Assembly: GCF_001042615.1 (NCBI RefSeq)
Contig: NZ_AP012327.1
Location: 1,798,001-1,862,000, forward strand
Origin: Bifidobacterium catenulatum subsp. kashiwanohense JCM 15439 = DSM 21854
GTDB lineage: Bacteria; Actinomycetota; Actinomycetes; Actinomycetales; Bifidobacteriaceae
Reading direction: 5' to 3'
Length of the DNA: 64,000 nucleotides
Below the pieces are notes generated by a model. It had not been told where the DNA came from. It saw only the letters and a program-made list of their open reading frames with translations, and searched no databases. Shown in pieces: positions 9,664 through 20,846 of this stretch. The number at the start of each line of letters is the position of its first letter. Positions within the stretch are counted from its first letter, which is position 1. The translations under genes were made by a program, and so were the position numbers.

Positions 9664-9701
9664 GTTTCACCGGTTTCCATACTGCATTCGTTTCGATTCG
9701 G

Positions 9702-9714
9702 ACAGTCACACTGT
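9702..9714. promoter_or_regulatory. Palindrome overlapping the copper-ATPase -10
   Basis: ACAGT-CAC-ACTGT is a perfect 5+3+5 palindrome sharing its right arm with the -10 hexamer. Its position fits a repressor operator, plausibly a copper-responsive one, but it does not exactly match the TACANNTGTA cop box. The regulator is unknown and not encoded nearby. Confidence 0.4.
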
Positions 9715-9740
9715 ATAACAGCACTTGAGCTAATTGCCAA
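9712..9740 (-). promoter_or_regulatory. Promoter of the copper ATPase
   Basis: On the minus strand TTGGCA (9740-9735) is followed after 17 nt by TATACA (9717-9712), close to the sigma-70-type consensus, about 50 nt before the ATG. Confidence 0.5.
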
Positions 9741-9808
9741 AAGTCAGCGCACAGCTTTATTACGTAGGCACAGATTGTATTGCGTAGGTATAAGACGATA
9801 CAAATAAT

Positions 9809-9855
9809 CCCCAAATCGCCGATACCTGGAATAAGCCAACATCAGCGGTTTGGGG
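9809..9855 (-). terminator. dapB terminator
   Basis: CCCCAAATCGC (9809-9819) pairs with GCGGTTTGGGG (9845-9855) with one G-T. On the minus strand it is followed by ATTATTTG. It lies 27 nt past the dapB stop. Confidence 0.65.
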
Positions 9856-9881
9856 ACCATTTACCGTTCAACCGTAAGGAT

Positions 9882-10763
<882 letters not shown>

Positions 10764-10797
10764 TTAATCCACATAGTATCTATGAATCACAGATCAT

Positions 10798-12162
10798 CTA
10801 TGAATGCTGTAAAACATTTCGACGCGTGATCACCCAGCCGAGCAGGGCGAACGGGATCGAGGCGAGCACGAAAATCCACGGCAGCATAAGGCTCACGTCG
10901 GGTGTGGCGTGATCCAGTATGATACCGGTGATCATCGAACCGAATGATGCGCCGACAGTTCCCGCAGTGCTTACCCAGGAAAGGCCTTCGGTCAACGACT
11001 CTTCAGGAACGGTTTCTTTCATCACGAGGTTGCCCGATGCGAACACCGGCGAAACAGCCAGACCGGTGAGAATTTCCATAATGCCTATTACGATCAGATT
11101 GCCTTGGCACAGGTGAATTACAAAGAAGCCGGCTGTGATCGCCGCAAGGAACATGATCATGTAACGCCAACGGGATCCTTTGAGCTCAAGCGTTCCGAAA
11201 ACCAGTGCGCCCATACACGAACCGACCGCTAGCATCGCCAGCTGCACGCCGAGCACGGAATCAAGATGCAACGATTTCATGACGGCTGTCATGGACGTGT
11301 CGAATGCGGTGAAACTCATGTTGAATATGATGAAAACCAGCAGCAACGGAATCACGCCAGCATAAGTGAAAATGCTGCGTTTCTTGCGATTACCACTCGT
11401 CTTCAATTGCGCAATGGTCAGCCTGTTGCGCAGTGCGGAACCTGAATCACCGGTATTGCTGGCATCGCCATCGATAGTCAATCGCACATCAGCATCGTCT
11501 AAAGAGGCCGAAACGACCTTGACTTCATGCACGACCGGCGGCTGCGTGTCTTTCAATGTGAAGAAAATGGTACCGCCAAGGGCGCAGGCAATCGTTGGCA
11601 CGAACAACTGCGAAACAGGGTGCACAGAAGCTGCAAGGAACGCTGCGAGAATCGGTCCGAAAATGAATACGATTTCGTCAATGGCGGATTCCATGGCGTA
11701 TGCGGTGTTCAATAGTTCGCCGTTGCCGGTGCGGTCGAGTACGTACGCCCAGCGGGTACGCACGAGCGCGCCGAACGAGAATTGCGTAAGACCCATCACC
11801 ACGGCCAGCATGAACAGCAATGGAATCGGCACGCGCACCAGTGCGGCGAATGCGAAACCAAGCATGGTGATGATTTGCACGACAAGCACCATCGACCCGA
11901 CCTTACGCTGGCCGAATCGGTCGAACAGTCGAGCGTACAGTGGCGTGACCCCTGCGGTGGCGAGCACATACGCGGCGCTCATCACGCCTGCGATCGTCCA
12001 ATTGTCGTACAGGTGGTTGAGTGCGAGAATAATGCCGAGGCCCATCATCGACATCGGCAGTCGCGCCAAAGCTCCGGAAGCGCAGAACGCTTTGGTTCCC
12101 GAAATGGAGAACAATACGGAATATGGTGACTTCGGGGTTTCGGTTGCGCTGGTGGCAGCCAT
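10798..12162 (-). CDS. Major facilitator superfamily transporter
   Basis: Twelve-helix integral membrane protein of 454 residues with the MFS loop motif between helices 2 and 3 (ARLFDRFGQRKVG). Between its halves there is a soluble loop of about 75 residues (DTQPPVVHE through KKRSIFTYAG). Sequence does not reveal the substrate; drug or sugar efflux are the usual possibilities. The start has a clear AAGGAG eight nt upstream. It stands alone, upstream of dapB with a terminator between, so there is no functional link to lysine synthesis. Confidence 0.85.
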   Translation of the reverse strand: MAATSATETPKSPYSVLFSISGTKAFCASGALARLPMSMMGLGIILALNHLYDNWTIAGVMSAAYVLATAGVTPLYARLFDRFGQRKVGSMVLVVQIITMLGFAFAALVRVPIPLLFMLAVVMGLTQFSFGALVRTRWAYVLDRTGNGELLNTAYAMESAIDEIVFIFGPILAAFLAASVHPVSQLFVPTIACALGGTIFFTLKDTQPPVVHEVKVVSASLDDADVRLTIDGDASNTGDSGSALRNRLTIAQLKTSGNRKKRSIFTYAGVIPLLLVFIIFNMSFTAFDTSMTAVMKSLHLDSVLGVQLAMLAVGSCMGALVFGTLELKGSRWRYMIMFLAAITAGFFVIHLCQGNLIVIGIMEILTGLAVSPVFASGNLVMKETVPEESLTEGLSWVSTAGTVGASFGSMITGIILDHATPDVSLMLPWIFVLASIPFALLGWVITRRNVLQHS

Positions 12163-12282
12163 GATTATCGCTCCTTAACTTTCGTTGCGTCCGGCACGTG
12201 TGCCCGCCCACACATGCTGCACGAGGGTAGCGGCGCTCCTCCACAACGCTGCCCGCAGTGCGTTACCCTACGAGCAGGCTGG

Positions 12283-12295
12283 AAAGCGCCGCTTT
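12283..12295. promoter_or_regulatory. AAAGCG-C-CGCTTT palindrome
   Basis: This perfect 13-nt palindrome lies in the 188-nt gap between the helicase-nuclease stop and the MFS start. It could be an operator for the MFS gene or part of a weak terminator for the helicase gene. Confidence 0.3.
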
Positions 12296-12350
12296 TCAAC
12301 GATGATCAAGAACAAGCAGGATGCATACACGCGTCCTTGGCGCACCAGCA

Positions 12351-15300
12351 CTAGTCGTTGTCGGATTGTTTCGGAATTCCGTAGCTCAACTCGGCAAGGA
12401 TCTCTTCTTCTGTTTTGTCGGCGGCGTTCAGCTGCCGATTGCCCTCAACGGGCTCACTCAGATAGTAGAGGCAGGCGTCGATAGCATCAAGCGGTACGCC
12501 TTCCATTGCCGACAGCAACAGCCGATACATATCCAACTGTACTAATTTTTCTTGTATTTCTTCTTTTTTCCTAGGTTTTTTTCCAGTTTTCCAATCAACT
12601 ATCGTATATTGTTTCGATTGGTCCTTTTCGTTGAGACCTCCGAAGAACACCGCGTCAAGCTTGCCGTTGACGATGGTGCCCAATTGCGGCACATTGACGA
12701 CGATCTGCCGTTCCGCCCACGCGGGCTTACGTTGCGCCCATGCCGACGTGGCAAGACGCTGCTGCCAATCGAACAATGCATTGTTTTCCATCGCATTTTC
12801 CGCTGCATTTTCGACCACCGCATTATTTTCTTGAGATTGCATCCCATTGTTGCGTTCAATTTCGGCAAGCATCGACGATCTCGATTCAGCTACGCGCGTA
12901 TTTCCGTCGCCTTCAGCACCACCGACGATGCAAGCAATATCCACGTCGGCCATAATGAACCGTTCCGCCCACGCATGGAACTGCGTGCCCAACTGCGCGG
13001 CTGGCGACGCGACATTTGGAATCGGACGCACGAGCCCACGCCAGTAGGCGCGGGCGCCACGATCGTTCATCATGCCCGCGCGCGCCTGCAGGGAGGTGAC
13101 GTTCTGACGGCCGGACGCAAGAATCTTCTCGCCTTGCGCACGCACCGACCGGTCGAACGCATCCTGCGATGCGTCAGCCAACATGTCGGGCATGAGATTG
13201 CCATCATCGACCAACAGCTGCGCGCAATGCAGCAGTGAACCGGCCGAACCGAGCGCAACGTCATCAGCAACAGCATCCGCACCCACGCCGGTATCCAGGT
13301 CCGCAGCGCCGGCGACCATCGCATCACGCACCTGATCGGCGGACGAACGCAACATTTCGCAAGTCTCTTCAGTCAAATCGCACGGCCATGGCAGGAATCG
13401 CTCGCCTTCCAGAGACTCAAGCGGTGCGTTCCAGGCGTCACCGACCACCGCATCCTCGAAATCGCAGGCATGCTCGCCCACGAAATATCCGCTTGGCAAT
13501 GGCGCGCCAATCGAATGCAAGCTGGAAATGCCATTTTCGGAAGCATTATTCCCGGAAATACCATCTCCAGAAAAAACGGCATCCGCACCATCCTCAACTT
13601 CCACGATATCGCCCAGATTGCTCGGTTCATCTGCTCTGGAAACGATATTGAGCATGGAGTCATACACTTCCTGCCAGAAATTCGACGGTTTGGCCACTTG
13701 TTTACGCTCACCCACGGCACGCGGATCACGGCTTTCCACATTCGTTTCGCTATAGGTGAGCAGCGCCTCATGGCGGGCGCGGGTCAACGCCACGTATGCG
13801 AGACGACGCTCGTCGGCATGCAAGCGGCGGCCATATTCCTCGCTCTGCGTCAAATACAGTCCATCCGGATCGACGCCTTCCATGTCATCAACATTCATGG
13901 TGCGCAGGGTGCCGAACACTTCATCGTCGATGATTTCCGCATCTTCCAACGCTTCCAAGGCCTCCAATGGATTCCAGCCGACGAGCGCGTCATGGGGGAA
14001 TCGCGGCAGAATATCCGCATCCACGCGCACAGGAACAGGCACCGCGGCGGGATTCGTCAGCCACGTTTTGGCGTTTTCACGGTATTCGGGAGGCGTCCAT
14101 ACGCCATCCTGGAAACCATTGAGATGCGTTTCGTCAACGACCACGCTCAGATTGTCGCCCTTGTTACTGGGAAATCCGCCATCGGTCATGCCGACCACGG
14201 CCACGGCATCCCATTCAAGCCCCTTCGACTGGTGCACGGTCATCAACACCACGTCGACGGGCACATCGGGGGCCACCGCGTTCTCTTCGGAAGCGTCGCG
14301 CAGCGAATCCACCCATGAGATGAACGCGCGCAGGCTCGGCACGCCTTGTGATGCGATCTCCTGTATGTACGTGTCGACGAGTTTCATCACAGCGTCGATC
14401 GGCGACTTGGCGAGCGCCACGTGGGAGGCGTCAAGCGTGGCCTCGGCATGATCGGCACGCATATGCCGAGCCAGCAGCATGTCGATGTCAAGATTCAACG
14501 CCGTAATGGCTTCGCGAACCACTTCCGGCAGCGGGTGGCCGAGCACGCGCTGCACTTGGCGGAGTGTATCCGCGGCACGAAGCACCGCCTGCACTCCCCT
14601 GCGGCTCAGCCTGCCATCTATGAGTTGTTCAAGATCGTCTCGTAGCATGAGATCCACCAGAAAAACAGCATTCGGCACTTGGTCGCGATATTCGCGCACA
14701 ATGGATCGGATTTCAGCATTCGACAGACCAGAATCGGAAATCGTTTCGCTATTTTCGGAATTACTGGTTTTCCTGGAATCACCGGAATGTATAGAATTAC
14801 CGGAATTCCCAGCTTTTGCGGTCTGCGCCGGAACAATTCCCGCCGATACGAGCGCACGATACCGGTACACCGTATTCACCCTCTCCGCCGTGTCCGCGAG
14901 CGCCTGCAGATCGTCGGCTTCAACGGCGAATCGTGGCGTCGCCAGCAGTCGCATAAGCGCCGCACTGTCGGTATGATCGCTGACCACGTGCAGCAGGGCG
15001 AACACGTCCTGCACTTCCGGACGTTCCAGCAGGGCCGCCTGCCCCACGACCAGCGTGGTCAGTCCGACCTGCTCGAGCGCTTCCGCGTATTTCGACATGG
15101 TTCCTTTGGATCGGAACAGCACCGCCACATGCGGGCGATTGTCTTTCGCGCCATGGTCGAGGTCACGCGCAGAGGGCGTATGCAGGGCGATCGCATGTTT
15201 GGCGAAGCGCACGACCGCGTCGACTTCCTGGCCGAATGTGGCGAATCCGAGCACGCCAATCGTGCCTTCGGGGGCTTCTTCGATGTTGGAGAGTGCAGGC

Positions 15301-16547
15301 ACGTCGACTTCGCGCATCAGCGAGCTGCTGAGGCGTCTGGCTGGCAGTCGCAACGGTTTGGTGAGATTGTTCGCCGCTTCGAGCACCATGCGCGAATTGC
15401 GCCGCGTCACCGTCAATGCGAACGGTTTGCTGGTGGCGTCCATGCCGAAATCGTGTTGCAGCATGCGGAATGCGCCCGGGCTTGCGCCTCGCCATGCGTA
15501 GATCGATTGGAAGGGATCGCCGACCGCGTTGACCGCGCTGCGATGCGTATTGTCAGCGTGGAACAGCGCGCTTAGCAGTGCGGCCTGCGTGGTGGAGGTG
15601 TCTTGGTATTCGTCGAGAAGCACATGCGAGTAACGTTTGCGGTACGTTGCGCCGATGGACGGGAATCGGGAGACCAGTTGGAATGCCGCGATGGTGAAAT
15701 CGCTGAATTCCGCCATATTGCAGGCGCGTTTTTCGACATGATAATCAAGCACGAGGTCGAGCAGCAAGTTGCGCTGCTTGGCGACGGATGCGAGTTGCGT
15801 ACTGTTGTATACGCACATGCTGTGCCCGAGTTCGCGGTATTTCTCCAGTTTCTTTTCGTAATCCGCGTCGGAATCCTTTTTCAGCCGTTTCGGCGGTTTT
15901 GGGGATTTCGGCTGCTCAGTTGGCACGGTTTCGCCGTCAAGCGCCTTATCAACCTGTCTGATGAACGCTTCATCCCAGTCGCGCACACGTTGCACCGCCT
16001 CGTCGAAGCTGGTGCAGCCACTGCCGATCATAGCTCCGGAAATGGCGTTGGACAGGGCGAATACGTTGCCCGCTATAGCGTTGAACGATTTCAGATCGCC
16101 GTCGAATGACATGAGATCGCCCATATGCTTGTCGAGCACGGTGTGGATGAGCTGCATGGCACCGGCTTCGCTCAATGGCTGCGTGTTTTGGTCGAAGCCG
16201 ACAAGCAGTCCGTATTGACGCACAATGGATTGGAAGAAAGCGTCGTACGTGGAGACTTCCGGTTTGAGGAACGTCATATTCGCCGATTTCAGCCCACGTT
16301 CACGCTGGTTACGGCTCACGGCCGCTGACACGCGCGACAGCAGTTCCGAAGCCGCTTTGCGCGTGAAAGTCAGTCCGAGGATTTTTTCGGGGCTCACTCC
16401 TTGTTCGATCAGTGTGATGATTCGCCTGGTCATTGTGTAGGTTTTGCCCGATCCGGCACCGGCGACCACCACCACATCCTCATAGGAGGGCGCTTGGATA
16501 ACGGCGGCCTGCTCCGGACTGTCGGTGAATTTCATGGTTCCGCTCAT
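12351..16547 (-). CDS. UvrD-like helicase with C-terminal RecB-type nuclease (AdnB/AddA-like)
   Basis: One subunit of a double-strand-break resection machine. Superfamily 1A motifs run in order: Walker A AGAGSGKT (29-36), LLDEYQDTS (~312), GDPFQSIYAWRG, the VMTVHQSKGLEW box and YVALTRARHE. The C-terminus has a RecB-family nuclease: GTQFHAWAERF, then YTIVDWKTGKKP (~1317) with catalytic Asp and Lys. At 1398 residues it exceeds mycobacterial AdnB, partly through low-complexity Asn/Ser/Glu inserts (around residues 580-605 and 980-1010). The ATG at 16547 overlaps the upstream stop (ATGA) and has AAAGGAG, so coupled translation is likely. All motor motifs look intact, suggesting this is the active translocase. 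Confidence 0.9.
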   Translation of the reverse strand: MSGTMKFTDSPEQAAVIQAPSYEDVVVVAGAGSGKTYTMTRRIITLIEQGVSPEKILGLTFTRKAASELLSRVSAAVSRNQRERGLKSANMTFLKPEVSTYDAFFQSIVRQYGLLVGFDQNTQPLSEAGAMQLIHTVLDKHMGDLMSFDGDLKSFNAIAGNVFALSNAISGAMIGSGCTSFDEAVQRVRDWDEAFIRQVDKALDGETVPTEQPKSPKPPKRLKKDSDADYEKKLEKYRELGHSMCVYNSTQLASVAKQRNLLLDLVLDYHVEKRACNMAEFSDFTIAAFQLVSRFPSIGATYRKRYSHVLLDEYQDTSTTQAALLSALFHADNTHRSAVNAVGDPFQSIYAWRGASPGAFRMLQHDFGMDATSKPFALTVTRRNSRMVLEAANNLTKPLRLPARRLSSSLMREVDVPALSNIEEAPEGTIGVLGFATFGQEVDAVVRFAKHAIALHTPSARDLDHGAKDNRPHVAVLFRSKGTMSKYAEALEQVGLTTLVVGQAALLERPEVQDVFALLHVVSDHTDSAALMRLLATPRFAVEADDLQALADTAERVNTVYRYRALVSAGIVPAQTAKAGNSGNSIHSGDSRKTSNSENSETISDSGLSNAEIRSIVREYRDQVPNAVFLVDLMLRDDLEQLIDGRLSRRGVQAVLRAADTLRQVQRVLGHPLPEVVREAITALNLDIDMLLARHMRADHAEATLDASHVALAKSPIDAVMKLVDTYIQEIASQGVPSLRAFISWVDSLRDASEENAVAPDVPVDVVLMTVHQSKGLEWDAVAVVGMTDGGFPSNKGDNLSVVVDETHLNGFQDGVWTPPEYRENAKTWLTNPAAVPVPVRVDADILPRFPHDALVGWNPLEALEALEDAEIIDDEVFGTLRTMNVDDMEGVDPDGLYLTQSEEYGRRLHADERRLAYVALTRARHEALLTYSETNVESRDPRAVGERKQVAKPSNFWQEVYDSMLNIVSRADEPSNLGDIVEVEDGADAVFSGDGISGNNASENGISSLHSIGAPLPSGYFVGEHACDFEDAVVGDAWNAPLESLEGERFLPWPCDLTEETCEMLRSSADQVRDAMVAGAADLDTGVGADAVADDVALGSAGSLLHCAQLLVDDGNLMPDMLADASQDAFDRSVRAQGEKILASGRQNVTSLQARAGMMNDRGARAYWRGLVRPIPNVASPAAQLGTQFHAWAERFIMADVDIACIVGGAEGDGNTRVAESRSSMLAEIERNNGMQSQENNAVVENAAENAMENNALFDWQQRLATSAWAQRKPAWAERQIVVNVPQLGTIVNGKLDAVFFGGLNEKDQSKQYTIVDWKTGKKPRKKEEIQEKLVQLDMYRLLLSAMEGVPLDAIDACLYYLSEPVEGNRQLNAADKTEEEILAELSYGIPKQSDND

Positions 16548-19500
16548 GCCGTTCTCCTTTCGAATACGGTGTTCTGTTCGCCCGCGCAGGCCGGGCAGAC
16601 CGCAGTGTTCCTGCAATATTTCATATGTTCCGATGTTGGCCTTGCCGTGATTTCGTTTGCCCTGCTGGCTGCGGCCGCGTAGAAGACCCTGGCGATCATG
16701 GTGAGAGACCATACCGCCATGGTGTCTCGCAAGCCGACGAATTCATTCCAATGCTCGTCGCTCACTTCCATCGGTGGAAGCATCTCGTCGAGTCCGTCTT
16801 GGAAATCCTTGTCAAGTTTTTTGACGTAGTAGCGCGGCACGAATGCGCCCGTATTTAGGCTTCCGCTCGCGAACAACGCCTGCTGCATATGCGATTCGGC
16901 GGCGGTGTTGCCATATGGTGCCGGGAATGCATGCTTCGTTACGTGGAACAGCGCACTTTGCGTGATGTTCGGCGCAGCAGCCACCGCCTGTGCCCCATGC
17001 AGACCGCTTCCTTCGGGGAACACGAGTCCCAGCTGGTAGCAGACGAGCTGCAGATCATTGAACAGGCCTTCGCCGTTCGGACTTGCACCGGTTTTGTAGT
17101 CGATCAGACGCACTTGCTGCGTGCCGTCCGCCATATCACGACGTTCCACACGGTCGATTCTGCCGGTCAAGCGCACGGTGAGATGTTCGCTCATGCCTGT
17201 TTGAGGCCATCCTCCGACCAACGTTCCCATAATGGCGATCAATTCGTTTCGTGAAATCGCATGAATGCCGTCCATCGCATTGTAAGCGGCGAGAATATCG
17301 TCGAAATTGAATTTTGCGGTGAATTTCAGTTCAGGTTCGGCTTTCGTAAGTTTTCCAACGCTGAACGCATCATTGTTTTTAATTGGATAATCACCATGAT
17401 TCGATTGAACGAAATACGTGGCGATGTTACGCAACGCATCCTTCGCCTGTTCATCTTTTTTCAATGCCTGATATCGTTGCGCGGGATCGGTGATGCCGTT
17501 CAGATCGCCGCGTAGACGCTCATATTCGGCATACATTTGCTCGGTGATCGCGTCGATGTTGTCCATATCGCTGATGGCGGTGTGCTGTTCCGGCATGTCC
17601 AGTCCGGCTTCGGTGGCCTTCTGCGCCACCGTGTGGATCAGCGAGCCGAAATTCGTGGCTACGCTGCCCATGCGCGGGCCGGAGAAACGGTTTTCAAGCA
17701 TCCAGCACACCGGGCACGCCCACAGATTGTCCACCGCGGACGGAGACAGGGTCACCACGTCGGATTGCCGTGTCCTGCCATCTTGAATCGTTTCCCGTTC
17801 AGCGAGCGAAACAGGCTCCTCCACGAACGGCCAACAATCGGGATCAGCCGCCCTCATGCCTCGGGAGGCCAGCAATGCCAATGTTTCAGCGGCGTCACGG
17901 GCCTTCGGGCTGTCCGGCGGTTCCATCGCAAGCACGCTTCGCGCGGCCGCGATCAAACCACGGGGATCGGATTCAAGTCCCGCATAATCGCCCTGACTGC
18001 CGATCGCCGCATATTCGCGCCGTTCCATATCAGCGTCTCTATCGCGGTCAAACCATTCCGGCACATATCCGTACAGAAAATCAGATGGCACGTGGTCGTC
18101 GTTCAGCACGGCGCTCATCACCGCGCACTCATCGGCACGGGTCAACGCCACCAGGAAGCTTTTCTGCTCGGATGCGAGCACGGCAGCCAATTGCGCATCC
18201 CGCTTGCCCGCCGAAGTGGTGACGGTATCGGACAGTTCGCCATGCAACATCACATCGGCGAGTTCCTCGCCGCCGAACAATGTGTTGCGTGGCGTAAGAT
18301 TCGGCCATTGCCCTTGCTGCAAGGACGGCAGAAACACCAGGTTCCAATGCCTTCCCGCCGCGCCTGCAGGCGTGGTCAGCGTCACTGCCTGGTCGATGGG
18401 CGCGGTGTGAGCCAACGAATCCGCCTCGATAGTCAGCGAGCGCACCTGTTCCATGAACGCTTCAATGGTGCGTGCGGCGAACTCGCCGCTTGATTCGCCG
18501 CCGGAAGCGTAGTTGAACAAGCGCATCGCCGCATCAAGTCGGTCGTTCGCGGCACGGCCGGCCGCCGAATGCTCCAAGGCTACGCGCTGCCAGATTTCCG
18601 CCTTTCCGCAGGCACGCCATGCGCAATCCAACACGTATTGCGGTTCACGCAAAACCAGCTTGTGTTCCGCCTCGCACGTTTTGTCAAGCACTTTCCACAA
18701 TGATGCGAAAGCCTTGACCTGTGGATCCGAGCCCGTCACGGAGGCGATCGTGTCGATCACACGATCGGTGTTTCCTTCCAAAAGAAGCACGTATAGAGCG
18801 TCCATATCGAACACGGGATCATTCTGGTCTCCATCATGCCCACCATCATGTTGACCTTCGTCGGAAATCGCATGGCATTTCGCCATGTATTCATGCCAAT
18901 CCGCCATCAAACGCAGCAGCGACGACTGCTGTTCGACGTCCGTCTTCGCCATGTTCGCAGAATCCTGCGCGCGAATCTCATCATCGCCCACAATCTCAGC
19001 GAGCGAAGCCAACGCATGCATCGCGGATTCCACGGACGCGAGACGGGCCGGGCGCCCTTCATGCTGCCTGTCGCCGCCGACCGTAATCAGCGGGGATGCC
19101 ATGATCGACGCCACACGTGAACGAATATAGGATCCGGCCGCCTGCGGGTCCATGCCCGAAGCCGCGATTGTCCACCTTTTCAATTCCGCCAATTCAATCA
19201 GCGCGAACAGGCCTTGCACGAACGGTTCGTCCTTCAACGGGCGTGTCACGCTCGAATAGCGCACGGGAACGCCGTCGGCACGCAGCCGTTCGCCGAACGC
19301 GCGTACGGTGGCATTGTCATGCGTGATCACAGCCATGTCGTTCCATTCGCGGGAACGTTGCAAATGCTCGGTTTTGATCTTCCACACCACGTCATCGAGC
19401 TCTTCGGACGAGGAACGGTACAGGGCCGTTTCCACACTGCCGTCGGCAGGCGTGACGCAAGCATCCGTATTGCCGGACGGCAATGCTTCGATAGGCATCG

Positions 19501-20608
19501 CCCCCGGTATGTTCCGCATTTTGCCTGGTCGCTCCGGCAGGGGCACGTCAGTCGGTTCCGTGCTTGCGATCGACAGGCTTACGCGAGTCGCGACAAGAGT
19601 GCGATAGTCGTCATGCACGCTTTGTCTGTTCGACGCGTTTCGAATGGTTTGCGCGCCATCATTTTCGCATGCGGCATACAGGTTTTCGATGCGTTCCAAT
19701 CGCGCTCCCATGCGCGACTGCGCCTCGTTGAACAGATATTCCGGATACGATCCGCGGAACGTCTGCACTGCTTCGTCGGGATTGCCCACCAACAGCAGGC
19801 GCGTCCCGCGATTATGCAAGGCCTCAAGCAGGGCGAAGCCAGCCAATGTCGCATCCTGGAAATCGTCGACGATCAGCATGTTTGGAATATCGGCATCCCA
19901 TATGTCAGACACGGCCTCGGTGGCGTCGATCATCAGTTGCGACGCATCAAGACGGTATTCGCCGGAATAGGCTGCACGAATCGCCGCATTGTATTCCTCA
20001 CGCAGCGCGAAGGCGAGACGCCATTGGGTGCGCAGGCGTTCGCGACGCGCGTCAAGCTCGCCATTCCTGCTGGCCGCGCGGGCGATGAGCATGTTTTCAA
20101 GCTCCGGTTTCGCACCGATCTCGTTCATGCGCGCAAGCATGTCTCGCAATTGGTTGGCGAATGCGTCGGTAGAATCGTCGGCCACCAGTCCGGACCATTC
20201 GGAAACAGCGAAATAGACGCGCAGCAGATCGCAGGTGGCGCACTCGTCGCCATGCTGCCTATGTTCCACATGCGATGTAAGCACCTTGCGGATGATTACA
20301 TCCTGTTCGGCGCCGTTCAACAGTTTCGGCAACGGTTTGCCCTGTGCGGATCTTGCGGCCGTCAGCAGGCGGAATGCGACGGCCGACAATGTGGTGACCG
20401 GTCGAGCCTGCGAAACCGCCGACAATTCACGGATCGCGCGATCGCCCAACATGTCGGCGATCTGTCTGCCGGACACCGTCATCACGGCATTCGCATCACC
20501 ATACCGCTTCATCGCGGCGATCAGCATGTCCAACGCAAACTCGGTTTTTCCGCTGCGCGGCGCTCCCGCAACCAACGTGACGTGAGCAAGATCTTCCAAA
20601 TCCATCAT
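16544..20608 (-). CDS. Helicase-nuclease partner subunit with Fe-S nuclease domain (AdnA/AddB-like)
   Basis: Second subunit of the resection complex. It has a degenerate Walker A (AGAPRSGKT, ~14-22), LIVDDFQDAT, GNPDEAVQTFRG and an intact VALTRAD box. The C-terminal PD-(D/E)XK nuclease has FGSLIHTVA and RLIDYKTG (~1168). Four cysteines bracket the nuclease: CPVC (~963) before it and CRNTAVCPAC at the C-terminus provide the 4Fe-4S ligands typical of AddB-type nucleases. The longer frame begins at 20632, but GGGAGGC before tandem ATGs at 20608/20605 favours these. It overlaps the downstream subunit by 4 nt. Adjacent paired motor-nucleases are characteristic of actinobacterial AdnAB; assignment to AdnA versus AddB is inference. 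Confidence 0.85.
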   Translation of the reverse strand: MMDLEDLAHVTLVAGAPRSGKTEFALDMLIAAMKRYGDANAVMTVSGRQIADMLGDRAIRELSAVSQARPVTTLSAVAFRLLTAARSAQGKPLPKLLNGAEQDVIIRKVLTSHVEHRQHGDECATCDLLRVYFAVSEWSGLVADDSTDAFANQLRDMLARMNEIGAKPELENMLIARAASRNGELDARRERLRTQWRLAFALREEYNAAIRAAYSGEYRLDASQLMIDATEAVSDIWDADIPNMLIVDDFQDATLAGFALLEALHNRGTRLLLVGNPDEAVQTFRGSYPEYLFNEAQSRMGARLERIENLYAACENDGAQTIRNASNRQSVHDDYRTLVATRVSLSIASTEPTDVPLPERPGKMRNIPGAMPIEALPSGNTDACVTPADGSVETALYRSSSEELDDVVWKIKTEHLQRSREWNDMAVITHDNATVRAFGERLRADGVPVRYSSVTRPLKDEPFVQGLFALIELAELKRWTIAASGMDPQAAGSYIRSRVASIMASPLITVGGDRQHEGRPARLASVESAMHALASLAEIVGDDEIRAQDSANMAKTDVEQQSSLLRLMADWHEYMAKCHAISDEGQHDGGHDGDQNDPVFDMDALYVLLLEGNTDRVIDTIASVTGSDPQVKAFASLWKVLDKTCEAEHKLVLREPQYVLDCAWRACGKAEIWQRVALEHSAAGRAANDRLDAAMRLFNYASGGESSGEFAARTIEAFMEQVRSLTIEADSLAHTAPIDQAVTLTTPAGAAGRHWNLVFLPSLQQGQWPNLTPRNTLFGGEELADVMLHGELSDTVTTSAGKRDAQLAAVLASEQKSFLVALTRADECAVMSAVLNDDHVPSDFLYGYVPEWFDRDRDADMERREYAAIGSQGDYAGLESDPRGLIAAARSVLAMEPPDSPKARDAAETLALLASRGMRAADPDCWPFVEEPVSLAERETIQDGRTRQSDVVTLSPSAVDNLWACPVCWMLENRFSGPRMGSVATNFGSLIHTVAQKATEAGLDMPEQHTAISDMDNIDAITEQMYAEYERLRGDLNGITDPAQRYQALKKDEQAKDALRNIATYFVQSNHGDYPIKNNDAFSVGKLTKAEPELKFTAKFNFDDILAAYNAMDGIHAISRNELIAIMGTLVGGWPQTGMSEHLTVRLTGRIDRVERRDMADGTQQVRLIDYKTGASPNGEGLFNDLQLVCYQLGLVFPEGSGLHGAQAVAAAPNITQSALFHVTKHAFPAPYGNTAAESHMQQALFASGSLNTGAFVPRYYVKKLDKDFQDGLDEMLPPMEVSDEHWNEFVGLRDTMAVWSLTMIARVFYAAAASRANEITARPTSEHMKYCRNTAVCPACAGEQNTVFERRTA

Positions 20609-20846
20609 GCCTCCCAACACTACTAGTCTCATCCTCCCTTACCTGACAAATCCGGCAATGGAGGAAACTCATGCTGGAAGGCTCGGTGGCCGCGAAAGCG
20701 GCAGGAGGCATGGGAACAGCCTCGAATGCCCGTCTTCGTATGCAGACATTCGACTCCTTACTGGTAGGTTTCCGGGTTGGTCTTCGGATAGCATGGCCTT
20801 CAGAGAAGGCAGTGAAAAGCATACGCATTACGAGGAAAGAGAACAT
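20609..20846. other. Divergent intergenic region, helicase-nuclease / kinase
   Basis: No gene is seen. A 7-bp-arm hairpin (TCGAATG 20722-20728 with CATTCGA 20747-20753) precedes the kinase RBS. Both divergent transcription units must start here, but I cannot pick a convincing -35/-10 pair for either. Confidence 0.4.
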
